DNA of 64,000 nt, from assembly GCA_900763875.1 (NCBI GenBank), contig CAAFLX010000021.1, forward strand, positions 1 through 64,000, read 5' to 3'. Below the pieces are notes generated by a model, which did no database searches, was not told the DNA's origin, and saw only the letters and a program-made list of their open reading frames with translations. Of the stretch, positions 33,737 to 43,600 are shown piece by piece; position 1 is the stretch's first letter, and each line of letters opens with the position of its first letter. A program made the translations under genes and the position numbers. This DNA is from Clostridia bacterium (GTDB taxonomy: Bacteria > Bacillota > Clostridia > Christensenellales > CAG-917).

Positions 33737-33814
33737 TTATTCTCCTTTTACGCCTCCAAAAAGTTGCCACTCCCCTCGAGAACAAATACCGATTTCTTTC
33801 TTTTGCTCACTCAT
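33737..33814 (-). CDS. Possible 25-residue leader peptide before the Crp/Fnr gene
   Basis: A short frame from ATG (33814) encodes MSEQKKEIGICSRGEWQLFG followed by GVKGE and a TAA one nucleotide before the regulator ATG. Its stop lies within reach of the regulator's ribosome site, a layout suited to translational coupling. AGGTTGATT sits upstream as a weak ribosome site. The hydrophilic peptide contains one Cys. It may be chance, since the frame is short. Confidence 0.35.
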   Translation of the reverse strand: MSEQKKEIGICSRGEWQLFGGVKGE

Positions 33815-34083
33815 AATCAACCTAAAAACCAATTATTATGCAATAAGTGTATCATTTCCGACGGCTTTTGTAAAGAAAGAAGAATACACGCAGTTTTCAC
33901 GGCGATTTATGCACTTGCTATTGAATGGGTGAAAAGTTTCTTCTATAAGGGTTTGAGAGTAAAAAGCGCAAAAAGCCATCTGGGTTGAGTTAGTGGCTGT
34001 GTCATTGCATTTCAATGGTATGTCCCGCGTACAAGCAAGCCCAATTCTTTACAGTGGACTGTTTGATGGGGGATAGCACCTTA
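33815..34083. other. Gene-free stretch between the Crp/Fnr gene and the efp 3' element
   Basis: About 270 bp with no supported gene. On the minus strand TTTACA, 17 nt, TACACT near 33846-33874 may be the promoter of the leader peptide and regulator. Nothing else was recognised. Confidence 0.4.
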
Positions 34084-34207
34084 TCAAGAGTCTAAAACGG
34101 ATGAAGAGCGCGAAAAAGCCCTTTTGACACTCGCCTAACGTACTTGCGTGTACGTGACGAGCGACAAAAGGGCTTTGACAAAGCTATTCGCCGTTTTAGA
34201 CTCTTGA
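34084..34207 (-). repeat. Copy A of the 90-nt hairpin element, at the efp stop codon
   Basis: Outer arms of 17 bp (34084-34100 and 34191-34207) are perfect inverted repeats. The right arm holds the last codons and TAA of efp, so the left arm is an inverted copy of the 3' end of efp. Between them is a core of exactly 90 nt (34101-34190). On the gene strand it begins CGAATA, ends TCTTCAT, has an internal perfect 12-bp stem (AAAGCCCTTTTG / CAAAAGGGCTTT) and an apical GTCACGTAC...GTACG motif. A second copy with a different stem sequence lies behind ruvA. In effect a 124-nt hairpin that starts at the stop codon. Confidence 0.85.
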
Positions 34208-34759
34208 CATATATTCGCCGGTGCGAGTATCAATACGAATCGTATCACCCTCGTTGACAAACATAGGCACTTGAAGTTCGTAGCCTGTTTCAACGGTGGC
34301 GGGCTTGGTGGCGTTGGTGGCGGTGTTGCCTGCAACTGCCGGCTCGCAAAGAGTGATGAGAAGCTCGACGAAGTTTGGCGGTTCAACGGAGAACGGTGCG
34401 CCTTGGAAGAACTTCATGGTGACGTTCATATTCTCTTTGACAAAGTTGAGTGCGTCCTCGACTTGTCCCTTGTTGAGGGGGATTTGCTCATAGGTGTCGG
34501 AATCCATGAAATAGTAGAACTCTCCGTCATTGTAGAGGTATTCCATAGTTTTTGTTTCGATGTGAGCGAGGTCGAACTTTTCGGTGGGGTTGAAGGTTTG
34601 TTCAAGCACTGCGCCGGTGACGACGTTTTTCATTTTTGTACGAACGAAAGCAGCGCCTTTGCCGGGTTTGACGTGCAAGAAGTCTACTACGGTCATGATT
34701 TTGTTGTCGTAAAGGAACGTAACGCCCTTTCTCAAATCGCCTGCCATAATTTGTGCCAT
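34196..34759 (-). CDS. efp: Elongation factor P
   Basis: Relieves ribosome stalling at proline runs. The 187-residue protein has the three EF-P beta domains: KOW-like N-terminal domain with the modification loop KPGKGAAFVRTKM (Lys at the tip of the PGKG loop), the central domain YMDSDTYEQIPL, and the C-terminal domain ending GDTIRIDTRTGEYMSRV. AGGAG lies upstream of the ATG and a promoter at 34815-34843. The stop codon is inside the arm of a long hairpin element, the main oddity. Confidence 0.97.
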   Translation of the reverse strand: MAQIMAGDLRKGVTFLYDNKIMTVVDFLHVKPGKGAAFVRTKMKNVVTGAVLEQTFNPTEKFDLAHIETKTMEYLYNDGEFYYFMDSDTYEQIPLNKGQVEDALNFVKENMNVTMKFFQGAPFSVEPPNFVELLITLCEPAVAGNTATNATKPATVETGYELQVPMFVNEGDTIRIDTRTGEYMSRV

Positions 34760-34814
34760 AATGATATTCTCCTAAATGTGTATGTTTTGTGTTTAACTAA
34801 AAGCCTATAAAGGT

Positions 34815-34843
34815 ATTTTAGCACCATAATCGCCTCAATGCAA
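34815..34843 (-). promoter_or_regulatory. Promoter of efp
   Basis: Minus strand TTGCAT, 17 nt, TAAAAT, about 55 nt before the ATG, in the rny-efp gap. Confidence 0.65.
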
Positions 34844-34890
34844 GTTTTACGCCGATTTTGCGAGTTTTGCATAGAGGCGGTTGGATTTTC

Positions 34891-36510
34891 TTATTTTGCG
34901 TACTCCACGCTGCGAACTTCCCTGATGACGTTGACTTTGATTTGTCCGGGGTATTCAAGCTCGTTTTCGAGTTTTTGCGCGATTTCTCTTGCAAGGAAAA
35001 CGGTGTTTGCGTCGTTGACCTGCTCGGGTTTGACCATAACGCGGATTTCTCTGCCTGCTTGCACTGCAAACGTTTGGTCAACTCCGGCGAACGACTTTGC
35101 GATGTCCTCGAGCTTTTCGATACGCTTGACGTAGGTTTCAACAGATTCACGTCTTGCGCCCGGTCTTGCGCTCGAAATTGCGTCGGCGGCTTGGACGAGC
35201 ACTGCGTCGATAGTTTGCGGCTCGATGTCGTTGTGGTGAGCGGCGATTGCGTGAATTACGTCGTTGCTCTCGCGGTATTTCTTGGCAATTTCCACACCCA
35301 ACTGAATGTGAGTGCCCTCAAACTCGTGGTCGATTGCCTTGCCGATGTCGTGGAGCAAGCCTGCCCTCTTTGCAATGCGCGGATCGATGCCGAGTTCTGC
35401 CGCCATAATCGACGCGACGGATGCGACTTCGATTGAGTGTTTCAGCACGTTTTGACCGTAGCTGGTGCGGTATTTGAGTCTGCCGAGAATTTTGATAAGC
35501 TCGGGATGCAAACCGTGTACGCCCACTTCAAACGCCGCTTCCTCGCCTGCCTCTTTGATGCCTGCCTCGACTTCCTTTCTGACCTTGTCCACCATCTCTT
35601 CGATACGAGCGGGATGGATGCGTCCGTCGGTGATGAGTTTTTCAAGCGTGAGCCTTGCAACTTCCCTTCTGACGGGGTCGAAACTCGAAAGCGTGATGAC
35701 GTCGGGGGTGTCGTCGATGATGAGGTCAACGCCCGTCGCGCTTTCAAGCGCGCGAATGTTTCTGCCCATACGACCGATGATTCTGCCCTTCATCTCGTCG
35801 TTTGGCAAAGCCACGACGGATACGGTATTTTCGGTTGCGGTGTCTGCGGCGCAGCGTTGAATGGCTTGCGAGATGATGTTTTGCGCCTCTTTGACCGCGT
35901 TGTCTTTTGCCTCTTGAATGAGTTGTTTTGCCTCGTTGGCACTGCTCTTTTTCACGCTGTCGAGGAGCGCGTCTTTCAACTCTTGCGACGCCTCTTCCTT
36001 TGTCATGCCGGCAACTCTTTCAAGCTCCTTTTGCATGGTTTCTTGCGCGTTGTTGAGTTCGTTTTCAATGCCCTTCAAGCGTTCTTTTGTTTCTTCGATT
36101 TGCTTTTGCGACTTTTCCACGTCCTCGATTTTCTTGTCGAGCACGGCGTCTTTTTTGTCAAGAGCGTCCTCTTTCTTGTCGAGGGTTGCCTCTTTTTGAG
36201 CGAGGCGATTTTCAGTGCGTTGCCAGTCTTGCTTGCGCTCCTTTGTTTCGTTTTCGAAATCAACGCGCATTCTGTTCATTTGTTCTTTTGCCTCGAGCAA
36301 ACCGTCCTTGCGAATGGTCTTTGCTTCGAGATTTGCTTCTTCGATAATTCTTGCCGCTTCGCGTTTGGCGTTGCCGATTTTGTTTTGAGAATAGACTCTA
36401 TAAACGATGAAACCGATCAATGCGCCGACGACAACCGCACAAGCCGCCGCGATACCCGCAGCTCCGCCCGGGGTGAGAGCAGCAATCAGAAAATTGAAAT
36501 TCCCGGTCAT
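34891..36510 (-). CDS. rny: Ribonuclease Y
   Basis: Membrane-bound endoribonuclease initiating mRNA decay in Gram-positives. The 539-residue protein has an N-terminal helix (about 14-38), a long charged coiled coil (about 45-210, dense in Lys, Glu and Asp), a KH domain (NTVSVVALPNDEMKGRIIGRMG), and an HD domain (LLHDIGKAID with metal-binding His-Asp, then AIAAHHND). Length is typical. GGAGG precedes the ATG and a strong promoter lies upstream. Follows recA on the same strand, the order common in Bacillota. Confidence 0.97.
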   Translation of the reverse strand: MTGNFNFLIAALTPGGAAGIAAACAVVVGALIGFIVYRVYSQNKIGNAKREAARIIEEANLEAKTIRKDGLLEAKEQMNRMRVDFENETKERKQDWQRTENRLAQKEATLDKKEDALDKKDAVLDKKIEDVEKSQKQIEETKERLKGIENELNNAQETMQKELERVAGMTKEEASQELKDALLDSVKKSSANEAKQLIQEAKDNAVKEAQNIISQAIQRCAADTATENTVSVVALPNDEMKGRIIGRMGRNIRALESATGVDLIIDDTPDVITLSSFDPVRREVARLTLEKLITDGRIHPARIEEMVDKVRKEVEAGIKEAGEEAAFEVGVHGLHPELIKILGRLKYRTSYGQNVLKHSIEVASVASIMAAELGIDPRIAKRAGLLHDIGKAIDHEFEGTHIQLGVEIAKKYRESNDVIHAIAAHHNDIEPQTIDAVLVQAADAISSARPGARRESVETYVKRIEKLEDIAKSFAGVDQTFAVQAGREIRVMVKPEQVNDANTVFLAREIAQKLENELEYPGQIKVNVIREVRSVEYAK

Positions 36511-36685
36511 ATTCGACCTCCAATATATATAATCAAAACCACAAGAGAAAGCAAAAACAAGGCTCTACGAAAAGTTTTTTCAAAACGGCAAATGCCCCTT
36601 TTTTCGGACTGCAAGTGCCCAAATTTATATAACCAAACTTTGTATCTATACCAAATATTGTTTTCAATATATAGTTTTGTCAAGT

Positions 36686-36716
36686 ATAGTATATACTATT
36701 TGTAGTATTTCGTCAA
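36686..36716 (-). promoter_or_regulatory. Promoter of rny with palindromic -10 region
   Basis: Minus strand TTGACG, 17 nt, TATACT. The -10 box lies in a perfect 14-bp palindrome ATAGTATATACTAT (36686-36699). It gives a leader of about 170 nt. Confidence 0.65.
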
Positions 36717-36727
36717 TGCACACTCCA

Positions 36728-36766
36728 AAAAAAATCGCTTTTCGACAAAGGAAAAACGACTTTTTT
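36728..36766 (-). terminator. Terminator of recA
   Basis: Minus strand AAGTCGTTTTTC pairs with GAAAAGCGATTT (two G-U pairs), followed by a run of T, about 30 nt past the recA stop. Confidence 0.6.
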
Positions 36767-36795
36767 GTTCGATTTGGGAGTTTAAGTTGTTCAAA

Positions 36796-37815
36796 TCACT
36801 TGTTCATCTCGTATTTTTCGCGGATTTTCGCGTCGAGGTCCTTGAAGACTTCGGGATTAGACTTCAAAAATTCCATAGCTTTTTCTCTGCCCTGTCCGAT
36901 TTTTTCGTCGTTGTAGCTGAACCAACTTCCGCTCTTTTGCACGAATCCGTTTTCGACGGCGAGATCGAGCACGCAACCCATATTCGAGATGCCCGTGCCG
37001 TACATAATGTCGAACTCTGCAACCTTGAATGGGGGTGCGACCTTGTTTTTGACAACCTTGGCTTTGACGTGGTTGCCAACGATGTCGCTGCCGTCTTTGA
37101 GGGTGTCGGCTTTTCTTATCTCGATACGCACGGAGGAGTAGAATTTGAGAGCCTTGCCGCCCGTGGTGGTTTCGGGATTGCCGTACATAACGCCGATTTT
37201 TTCTCTCAACTGGTTGATGAAAATGATTGTGCATTTGCTCTTTGAGGAAGCGGCGGTGATTTTGCGCAGAGCTTGCGACATAAGGCGAGCTTGCATACCG
37301 ACGTGGCTGTCGCCCATATCGCCGTCAAGCTCGGCTTGCGGAGTGAGCGCGGCAACGGAGTCGATGACAATGATGTCGATTGCGCCGCTTCTGATGAGCG
37401 TTTCGGTGATTTCGAGAGCTTGCTCGCCGCTGTCGGGTTGAGAGATGTAGAGGTCGTCGAGGTTTACGCCTAGTTTTGCGGCATAAACGGGGTCGAGCGC
37501 GTGCTCTGCGTCAACGAACGCCGCCGTACCGCCCTCCTTTTGCACCTCGGCAACGCAGTGGAGCGCAACCGTGGTTTTGCCCGAGGATTCCGGCCCGTAA
37601 ATCTCGATGATTCTTCCCTTGGGAATACCGCCGATGCCGAGTGCGACGTCAAGCGTCAAACAGCCGGTGGAAATCGCTTCCACTTTGGGGATTTCGGTTT
37701 CGCCAAGGCGCATAATCGCTCCCTTGCCGAAGTCCTTTTCTATCTTTGCAAGAGCGAGTTGCAAATTGCGTTCCTTATCGTTGAGTGCGGACTTATCTTG
37801 AGTTTTGTCTGCCAT
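36796..37815 (-). CDS. recA: Recombinase RecA
   Basis: ATP-dependent strand-exchange protein and LexA coprotease. The 339-residue protein has Walker A GPESSGKTT (about 69-77), catalytic Glu in DAEHALDP, Walker B IIVIDSVAAL, DNA loop L1 (DSHVGMQARLM) and L2 (INQLREKIGVMYGNPETTTGG). Length is typical. AAAGGAG precedes the ATG. No canonical Gram-positive LexA box (CGAAC-N4-GTTCG) was seen upstream; the 89-nt gap to pncC holds a CATAAT box but no clear -35. Part of the ftsK-rimO-pgsA-pncC-recA run. Confidence 0.98.
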   Translation of the reverse strand: MADKTQDKSALNDKERNLQLALAKIEKDFGKGAIMRLGETEIPKVEAISTGCLTLDVALGIGGIPKGRIIEIYGPESSGKTTVALHCVAEVQKEGGTAAFVDAEHALDPVYAAKLGVNLDDLYISQPDSGEQALEITETLIRSGAIDIIVIDSVAALTPQAELDGDMGDSHVGMQARLMSQALRKITAASSKSKCTIIFINQLREKIGVMYGNPETTTGGKALKFYSSVRIEIRKADTLKDGSDIVGNHVKAKVVKNKVAPPFKVAEFDIMYGTGISNMGCVLDLAVENGFVQKSGSWFSYNDEKIGQGREKAMEFLKSNPEVFKDLDAKIREKYEMNK

Positions 37816-37904
37816 AGTTTTTCTCCTTTATATCCTTTCGCCGATGACGGCAAATGTTTTCTTCATTTATATTATGCCACGAGCGATGTCCCGAAATCGG
37901 TACA

Positions 37905-38600
37905 TCACAAGCGCAAAATATCTCCTTTCAAATATCTAATGAGATAAAACAGCGCGACGTTTGAGGTTGCGCGCCGAATCTCGTTGCGACTGCCAAAAAA
38001 CCTGCGTTCGAATACGGTGATAAAATCGCCGCCACCGACGCCTATGTAAACAAGCCCCACGGGCTTTCCCTCGTCCCCTGTCGGGCCTGCAAGACCGGTG
38101 GTTGCAAGCGCGATGTCAACGGGGCGCTTGCAAAGCCCTTTGACCATTGCGTAAGCGGTTTCTCTGCTCACCGCGCCATAGTCGGCAAGCACGGCTTTGG
38201 GCACGCCCAAACGCTCGACTTTCGAGGCGCGATTGTAGCACACGATACCCTCAAAAAAGTTTGCGCTTATGCCTGCGACGCTCGTAAGGCGAGAGCATAT
38301 TTCGCCGCCCGTCAAACTTTCGCCCACCGCAAGCGTGCGATTGTTCATACGCAGAAGTCTTGCGGCAATGTCCTCCAAAGAGCCTTCCGTTGCCGAATAC
38401 ACTTCCTCTTCAAAGGCGTTGTATACCCTGCTTTTGACGGTTTCAAAAACCTCGCGTTTTATGGCGCTTGTCATTGTTATCGTTGCGTCAAGACAATCTT
38501 CTTCAACCGAAAAATCCACGCCGAAACCCTCAAAAATTTTGAGTTTTGAAAGGATTTCTTCCCTGTTAAGACCGCAGATTTTTACAATTTCTTTTGTCAT
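37905..38600 (-). CDS. pncC: CinA-type nicotinamide-nucleotide amidase lacking the MoCF domain
   Basis: Hydrolyses NMN to NaMN and ammonia in NAD recycling. At 231 residues it is about half a normal CinA. The C-terminal amidase domain is complete: GESLTGGEICSRLT (Ser nucleophile region), TTGLAGPTGDEGKPVGLVYIG, and the RxFxGSRxEIR block. The first 75 residues match the small KH-like middle domain of CinA. The N-terminal MoCF-like domain with ADP-ribose pyrophosphatase activity is absent and I see no trace of it upstream (pgsA ends 32 nt before the start). Sits in the usual pgsA-cinA-recA position. Confidence 0.88.
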   Translation of the reverse strand: MTKEIVKICGLNREEILSKLKIFEGFGVDFSVEEDCLDATITMTSAIKREVFETVKSRVYNAFEEEVYSATEGSLEDIAARLLRMNNRTLAVGESLTGGEICSRLTSVAGISANFFEGIVCYNRASKVERLGVPKAVLADYGAVSRETAYAMVKGLCKRPVDIALATTGLAGPTGDEGKPVGLVYIGVGGGDFITVFERRFFGSRNEIRRATSNVALFYLIRYLKGDILRL

Positions 38601-38632
38601 TTTTCAACTATCTAATCGGCTCAATCGCCAAA

Positions 38633-39364
38633 TTATTGCGCTTTTGCCTCGGCATCGCTCGCATCTGCTTTGCTTTTGTTTGCATCTGTTGAATCGACAT
38701 TGGTTTCAGCCTCGGTCGCACCGCTCGATTGATTGTCGGAGTTACCGTCCGTTTCGTCGTCGGATTGGCGAAGAACGTGCTTGTTTTTAAGCACGTAATT
38801 GAGTCCGCTGTACACTGCAAAGAACGAGCCGATATAGAATGTGATCGTGCCAAGCCCGCCAAGCACGGGGTGTAGACCTGCAAGCATAAGCAAGGTCACG
38901 CCGACGTCGAGAAATACGGTTTTGATTTTGCCGAAGATGTCGGCGGCAAGCACCAAACCCCTAGACGCCGCAATGGAGCGAAACACGCCAATCATCAACT
39001 CTCTTGAGAGGATAAGCCCCGAAAGCAGAGCGATGACGAGGGTGTTGTGAGGATACACTCCCCCCATTGACAGCCCGTCGCCGAAGTAGACGACAAGAAA
39101 GAGCATCACCACGATTACAACCTTGTCGGCAAGAGGGTCTAGAAATTTGCCGAGCATAGACACCGTGTTGGTTTTTCTTGCGATGTGTCCGTCCACAAAG
39201 TCGGTTGCGCAGCAAATGGCAAACAGAGCCGCCGCAATGACAACAAGCGCAATGTGTGCGCCTTGCGATACTCTTGCAAGCTCCGCCGCAATGAACATTG
39301 CAATGGTGGGGATAATCAAAAATATGCGTGCTATCGTGATTTTTGTTGCGAGTGTGATTTTCAT
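38633..39364 (-). CDS. pgsA: CDP-diacylglycerol-glycerol-3-phosphate phosphatidyltransferase
   Basis: Makes phosphatidylglycerophosphate at the membrane. Has four to six helices and the CDP-alcohol phosphatidyltransferase motif DFVDGHIARKTNTVSMLGKF followed by LDPLADK, with all Asp ligands in place. The 243-residue length is longer than usual (about 190) because of an acidic Ser/Asp/Ala-rich C-terminal tail (about 200-243) without recognisable fold. Its ATG overlaps the rimO stop by 4 nt. Operon ftsK-rimO-pgsA-pncC. Confidence 0.95.
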   Translation of the reverse strand: MKITLATKITIARIFLIIPTIAMFIAAELARVSQGAHIALVVIAAALFAICCATDFVDGHIARKTNTVSMLGKFLDPLADKVVIVVMLFLVVYFGDGLSMGGVYPHNTLVIALLSGLILSRELMIGVFRSIAASRGLVLAADIFGKIKTVFLDVGVTLLMLAGLHPVLGGLGTITFYIGSFFAVYSGLNYVLKNKHVLRQSDDETDGNSDNQSSGATEAETNVDSTDANKSKADASDAEAKAQ

Positions 39365-40668
39365 TTTACCACCTTTCCTACAAGGTCGATTCCGTCCGCG
39401 CCCGTGATTTCAACGTCGTAAAACTCGCCGATTTTCACTTCATCGCTTGCGCTAAACAACGTCAAATTGTCGATGTCGGGGGCTTGATTTTGACTTCTGC
39501 CCACAAACAACTGTTTGTCGTAGTCGATGTCGTCGTAGATGACCTTAACCTTTTTTCCAATCAATTCTTTATTGCGATTTTTGATGATTTTTTGCTGTAT
39601 TGCCGCAAGTCTGTTTGCCCTATCTTCCTTGACTTTTTCATCGAGGTGTCCGCCGAGCCTGTCGGCAGGAGTGCCTTCTTCCCTCGAATAGGCAAAAAAG
39701 CCCGCATAGTCGAATTTGACTTCTTTTATAAAACTTTCGAGCTTTTCAAATTGCGCTTGACTCTCGCCGGGGAAACCGCAAATAAAGGTGGTTCTCACCG
39801 CAATACCGGCGTTTTTGAGCTTTGCAATGAGTTCCCTCACGCTCTTTTCGTCCGTGCGTCGATTCATACGTTTCAGCACCGCGTCGTCGATATGTTGGAG
39901 CGGAATATCCATATATTTTGCGATTTTCGGATTGTTTTTCACATAGTCGATGAGCGTATCGTCCACCATTTCGGGATAGAGATACAGCAATCTAATCCAC
40001 TCGAAATCAAGTTTTGAAAGTTCGTCAAGCAGTTCGATTAGGTGAGATTTTCCGTCAAAATCCATTCCGTATCTCGTCACGTCCTGCGCAACCAAAATAA
40101 GTTCTTTCACGCCGTCGTCCGAAAGCGTTTTTGCCTCGCGAAGCAAGTCCTCGATTTTTTCCGAGCGATACTTGCCGCGTATTGACGGAATTGCGCAATA
40201 GGTGCAATGATTGCTGCACCCGTCGGCGATTTTGAGATATGCGTAATGATAAGGCGTTGTCAGCACCCTGCCCTCGTAAAACTCGTCCAAATTGGCGCAA
40301 TTAAGCACTCTCAGTCCGTCCTCGACTTGCTCGATAGTTTTCAAAATCTCGTCATAGTCGGCAATACCCAAAATTGCGTCCACTTCGGGAAATTCCTCTT
40401 TGAGCGTGTCGGCGTACCTTTGCGCAAGACAGCCCGTCACCACAACTTTTTTGCCCTTGCCTGCGGCTTTTGCGGCAACGGCGTTCAAAATTTCGTCAAT
40501 GGATTCCTCTTTTGCCTTGTCGATAAAAGCGCAGGTGTTGACGATGATTACGTCCGCCTCCTCCTCGCTCCCGACAAGGGTATGCCCTCCGCCGACAAGG
40601 CGAGAGAGCATCTTTTCGGTGTCCACTCTATTTTTGTCGCATCCAAGCGATATTGCTCCGATTTTCAT
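39361..40668 (-). CDS. rimO: Ribosomal protein S12 methylthiotransferase
   Basis: Radical-SAM enzyme that adds a methylthio group to an Asp of ribosomal protein S12. The 435-residue protein has the N-terminal UPF0004 domain (ISLGCDKNRVDTE, with cluster Cys in GCDKN, NTCAF and VTGCLAQR), the radical-SAM motif CSNHCTYCAIP, and a C-terminal TRAM domain. Thiol ligands all present. Overlaps the ftsK stop and the pgsA start by 4 nt each. Confidence 0.95.
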   Translation of the reverse strand: MKIGAISLGCDKNRVDTEKMLSRLVGGGHTLVGSEEEADVIIVNTCAFIDKAKEESIDEILNAVAAKAAGKGKKVVVTGCLAQRYADTLKEEFPEVDAILGIADYDEILKTIEQVEDGLRVLNCANLDEFYEGRVLTTPYHYAYLKIADGCSNHCTYCAIPSIRGKYRSEKIEDLLREAKTLSDDGVKELILVAQDVTRYGMDFDGKSHLIELLDELSKLDFEWIRLLYLYPEMVDDTLIDYVKNNPKIAKYMDIPLQHIDDAVLKRMNRRTDEKSVRELIAKLKNAGIAVRTTFICGFPGESQAQFEKLESFIKEVKFDYAGFFAYSREEGTPADRLGGHLDEKVKEDRANRLAAIQQKIIKNRNKELIGKKVKVIYDDIDYDKQLFVGRSQNQAPDIDNLTLFSASDEVKIGEFYDVEITGADGIDLVGKVVK

Positions 40669-43600
40669 TCGTCCTCGTCCTCGCTTTGAGCGGAGGCTCT
40701 AAGCTCTTCCAGCTCCTCGTAAGTGATGTTGACTTTCTTCTTTTTGGGGTCGTGCTCGTCGGGAGTGAGATAGCCCATAAGATCCATTTTGTCGAATATC
40801 TTTGCGGCTTTCGGCCAGCCAAGACCAAGACGGCGTTGCATAAAGGATATGCTGATAGGCGCGTCCTGTTCCTCTCTAAGTTCTATGCCCAGTTGGAGCG
40901 CGTCAAACAATTCGGGCGGAATTTTGTCCTTGTCGTTTGACCTTGCGTCCTTGGATTGCGCAGGCTTTTCTTCCTCTTTGTCCTTGAAGATTGCGTCCTT
41001 GATGTTGTTGTCGAAATAGGCGTCGTTTTTGGCTTTGACAAAATCAACCACCTTTTTGACTTCCTCGTTGGATATGAAAGCACCCTGCATACGTTCGAGG
41101 TCGCTTGCGCCGGGCATCATATACAGCAAATCGCCGTAGCCTAGGAGCTTGTCCGCGCCCACGGTGTCGAGAATGGTTTTACTGTCAAAACTCGACGTAA
41201 CTTTGAATGCCACACGGCTTGGGAAGTTGTTTTTTATCGTGCCGCTGATGACGTCAACCGACGGTCTTTGCGTTGCGAGCATAAGGTGGATACCCACCGC
41301 ACGCGCAAGCCTTGCAATGCGGTTTACGGTGTCCTCGACAGCCTTTTTGCCTGTGGACATAAGGTCTGCAAATTCGTCAACGATAATGACGATTCTCGGC
41401 ATCTTTTCATAGCCGTTTCTTTGGCAATCGGCGTTGTACTCGTCTATATCGCGATAGTTGACCTCGGCAAGGAACTTGATGCGGCGTTCCATTTCGCTTA
41501 TCGCCCAGTTGAGCGCGCGAATCGCCTTGTCCGTGTCGCAAATAATCTCGTCCATAAGAAGATGAGGAATGCCTGCGTACACGCTCATTTCTATGCGTTT
41601 GGGGTCAATCAAAATGAGTCGCACGTCGTCGGGTGACGCCTTGTAGAGCAAACTGACGATGATTGAGTTGATACAACAGCTCTTGCCTGCGCCCGTCGCG
41701 CCTGCGATGAGAACGTGCGGAAGTTTTTTGATTTCAACCACCCTCGATTGTCCGTACAGGTTTTTGCCGAGGGCAAAGGTTGCGGGAGCTTTTGCGTTGT
41801 TAAATTCGGGCGATTGAATGATTTCGCTTAGGTTGACGTTTCTTCTATGCTTGTTGGGCACTTCTATGCCGACTGCGTTTTCGCCGGGGATAGGCGCGAT
41901 AATACGCACGCTGCCTGCCTCCATCTTCATTGCGATGTCGCTCTCAAGAGTGGAGATATATCCGATTGTCCTGCCCCTTGGCATCTCAACGCGCAACTTG
42001 TACATCGTAAACGTCGGGCCGACCATAATGTCGATGACCTCGCCCGTAATGGAGAAGAACGCAAGCGTGTTGATGATTTGCTCTTTCTTTTGCTCGTAGT
42101 CCTCGTTTTGGTCGATTTCGGGAGCGGGCGGATTGAGCAGAGCAAGCGGCGGCGCAACGTAGGGACGTTTCGGCGTGGCTTGAGATATGGCTTGCTCCAT
42201 ATTCACCTGCGTGAGGCGTTCGCCCTCTTTATTCTTGGGAGAGTCCGACTTTTGAATGCCGCGCGATTGCGACGCTTTCATCTTTTCCTCTCTCATCAGA
42301 GCCTCTCGCTCGTACTGTCCCATTTGCGGAGTTTCTTTGATTGCTTGTTTGATGTTTTGAATACGCGCTTTCATCTCGGCGTTTTCGATGTCTTTTGCCG
42401 AGTTTTTGGCGATTGCGGTCGTGGATTGAATTGCCGCGCGCGACATATCGCCGCCCGTCACTTGTTGCCGAACGGGAGCAGGCGCAACGGGATTGTCGCC
42501 GCCCACGGTCGCGTCGTTGTCAACGTACTTGGGACGTTGATTTTCAAGCGTTGCTTTGCTCATCTCATACGTCTTGACGGGCTTTGTTTTGCCTATGCCG
42601 CCAAAGAAATTGGTTTCGGTCTTTTCTTCCTCAACCGCGGTTTGCGCAAAGGCTCTTGGCAACTTCGCCTCGCCCTGCACGGGCTTGTAACCGCTCCTGT
42701 CAAGCTCGTCGATGCTTGCGGCTTTCTTTGGTTGTACGATTGGCGTTTGTTGAGCATATTGCGCATTTGCGCCCACGCTTTTTGCACTGTCGGCATTGCT
42801 GTTTGTGCCGTTATTAGTGCCGTTTTGTGCAGTATTTTGCTTGGTGTTTTGCAGATTTTTCGCACTGTTTTGCGATGGGTTAGAGGCGGAATCTTGCGCC
42901 GATTTTTCATCGTCTTTTGCAATGAACACCATATCCGTTTTCGGCTTTTCATACGCCTCGGACACAATCTCCTCTTTGACGACGGGTTTTTGTTCTTCCT
43001 CACCCGAAATTGCTCTATTGAGCGCGCCGAGCATACCGACGTTCACCTGCTGTTTGCTCGTGGCGTCGTTGGCTTTTTGAATGGTGGAGTTGATTGCGTC
43101 CGCTCCGTCATAAGTTTTGGTGGGTTTGACAACCTCTTTTTTGAGCGGCTCTGCGATGAGGCATGCCTCGTCTTGTTGCTCCATATGCACGCCTGCCTCG
43201 AATTCGGGCTTGGCGTACATTTGCCCAAAGCGTTGAGTTTGCTCTTGTTTGAGTGCGCCGAAATCGCGTTTGAAGTCGAGCGGAGTTTCGATTTTGCCGA
43301 TGACAGAGGCTTTTTCGTCCGCTTTTGCAGGAGCGGGAGCTTGTCTTTCGGGTTCGGAGGCTCTGTATCTCGACATAAAGTCCTCGCGAATTGCCGATTG
43401 AGTTGCGTCCACGCCGAGCTTTGATTTAAGCTCGTTTCTTCTGACTTGGCTGTATGGCGCGCTGACGCTTGAAAGCGCGTTGTTTGGGTCTTTTACGGTG
43501 TCGAATTTGGCGAGGTTGTCACTGCTAGGCCCTGAACCGAACAAAATATCTCTTGCAATGCCTCTTGCCGAAAACCTTTCCGCCCCGACTTGTGGCATGG

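Noticed and set aside
34084..34207. Integron attC site at the efp end
   Set aside because: Position behind a stop codon and paired variable stems fit, but the conserved attC end boxes are missing and the apex rather than the ends carries the longest conserved motif; no integrase nearby.
36720..37904. LexA box controlling recA
   Set aside because: No CGAAC-N4-GTTCG-like dyad was found upstream of recA; only a short CCGAAATCGG palindrome at 37891-37900.
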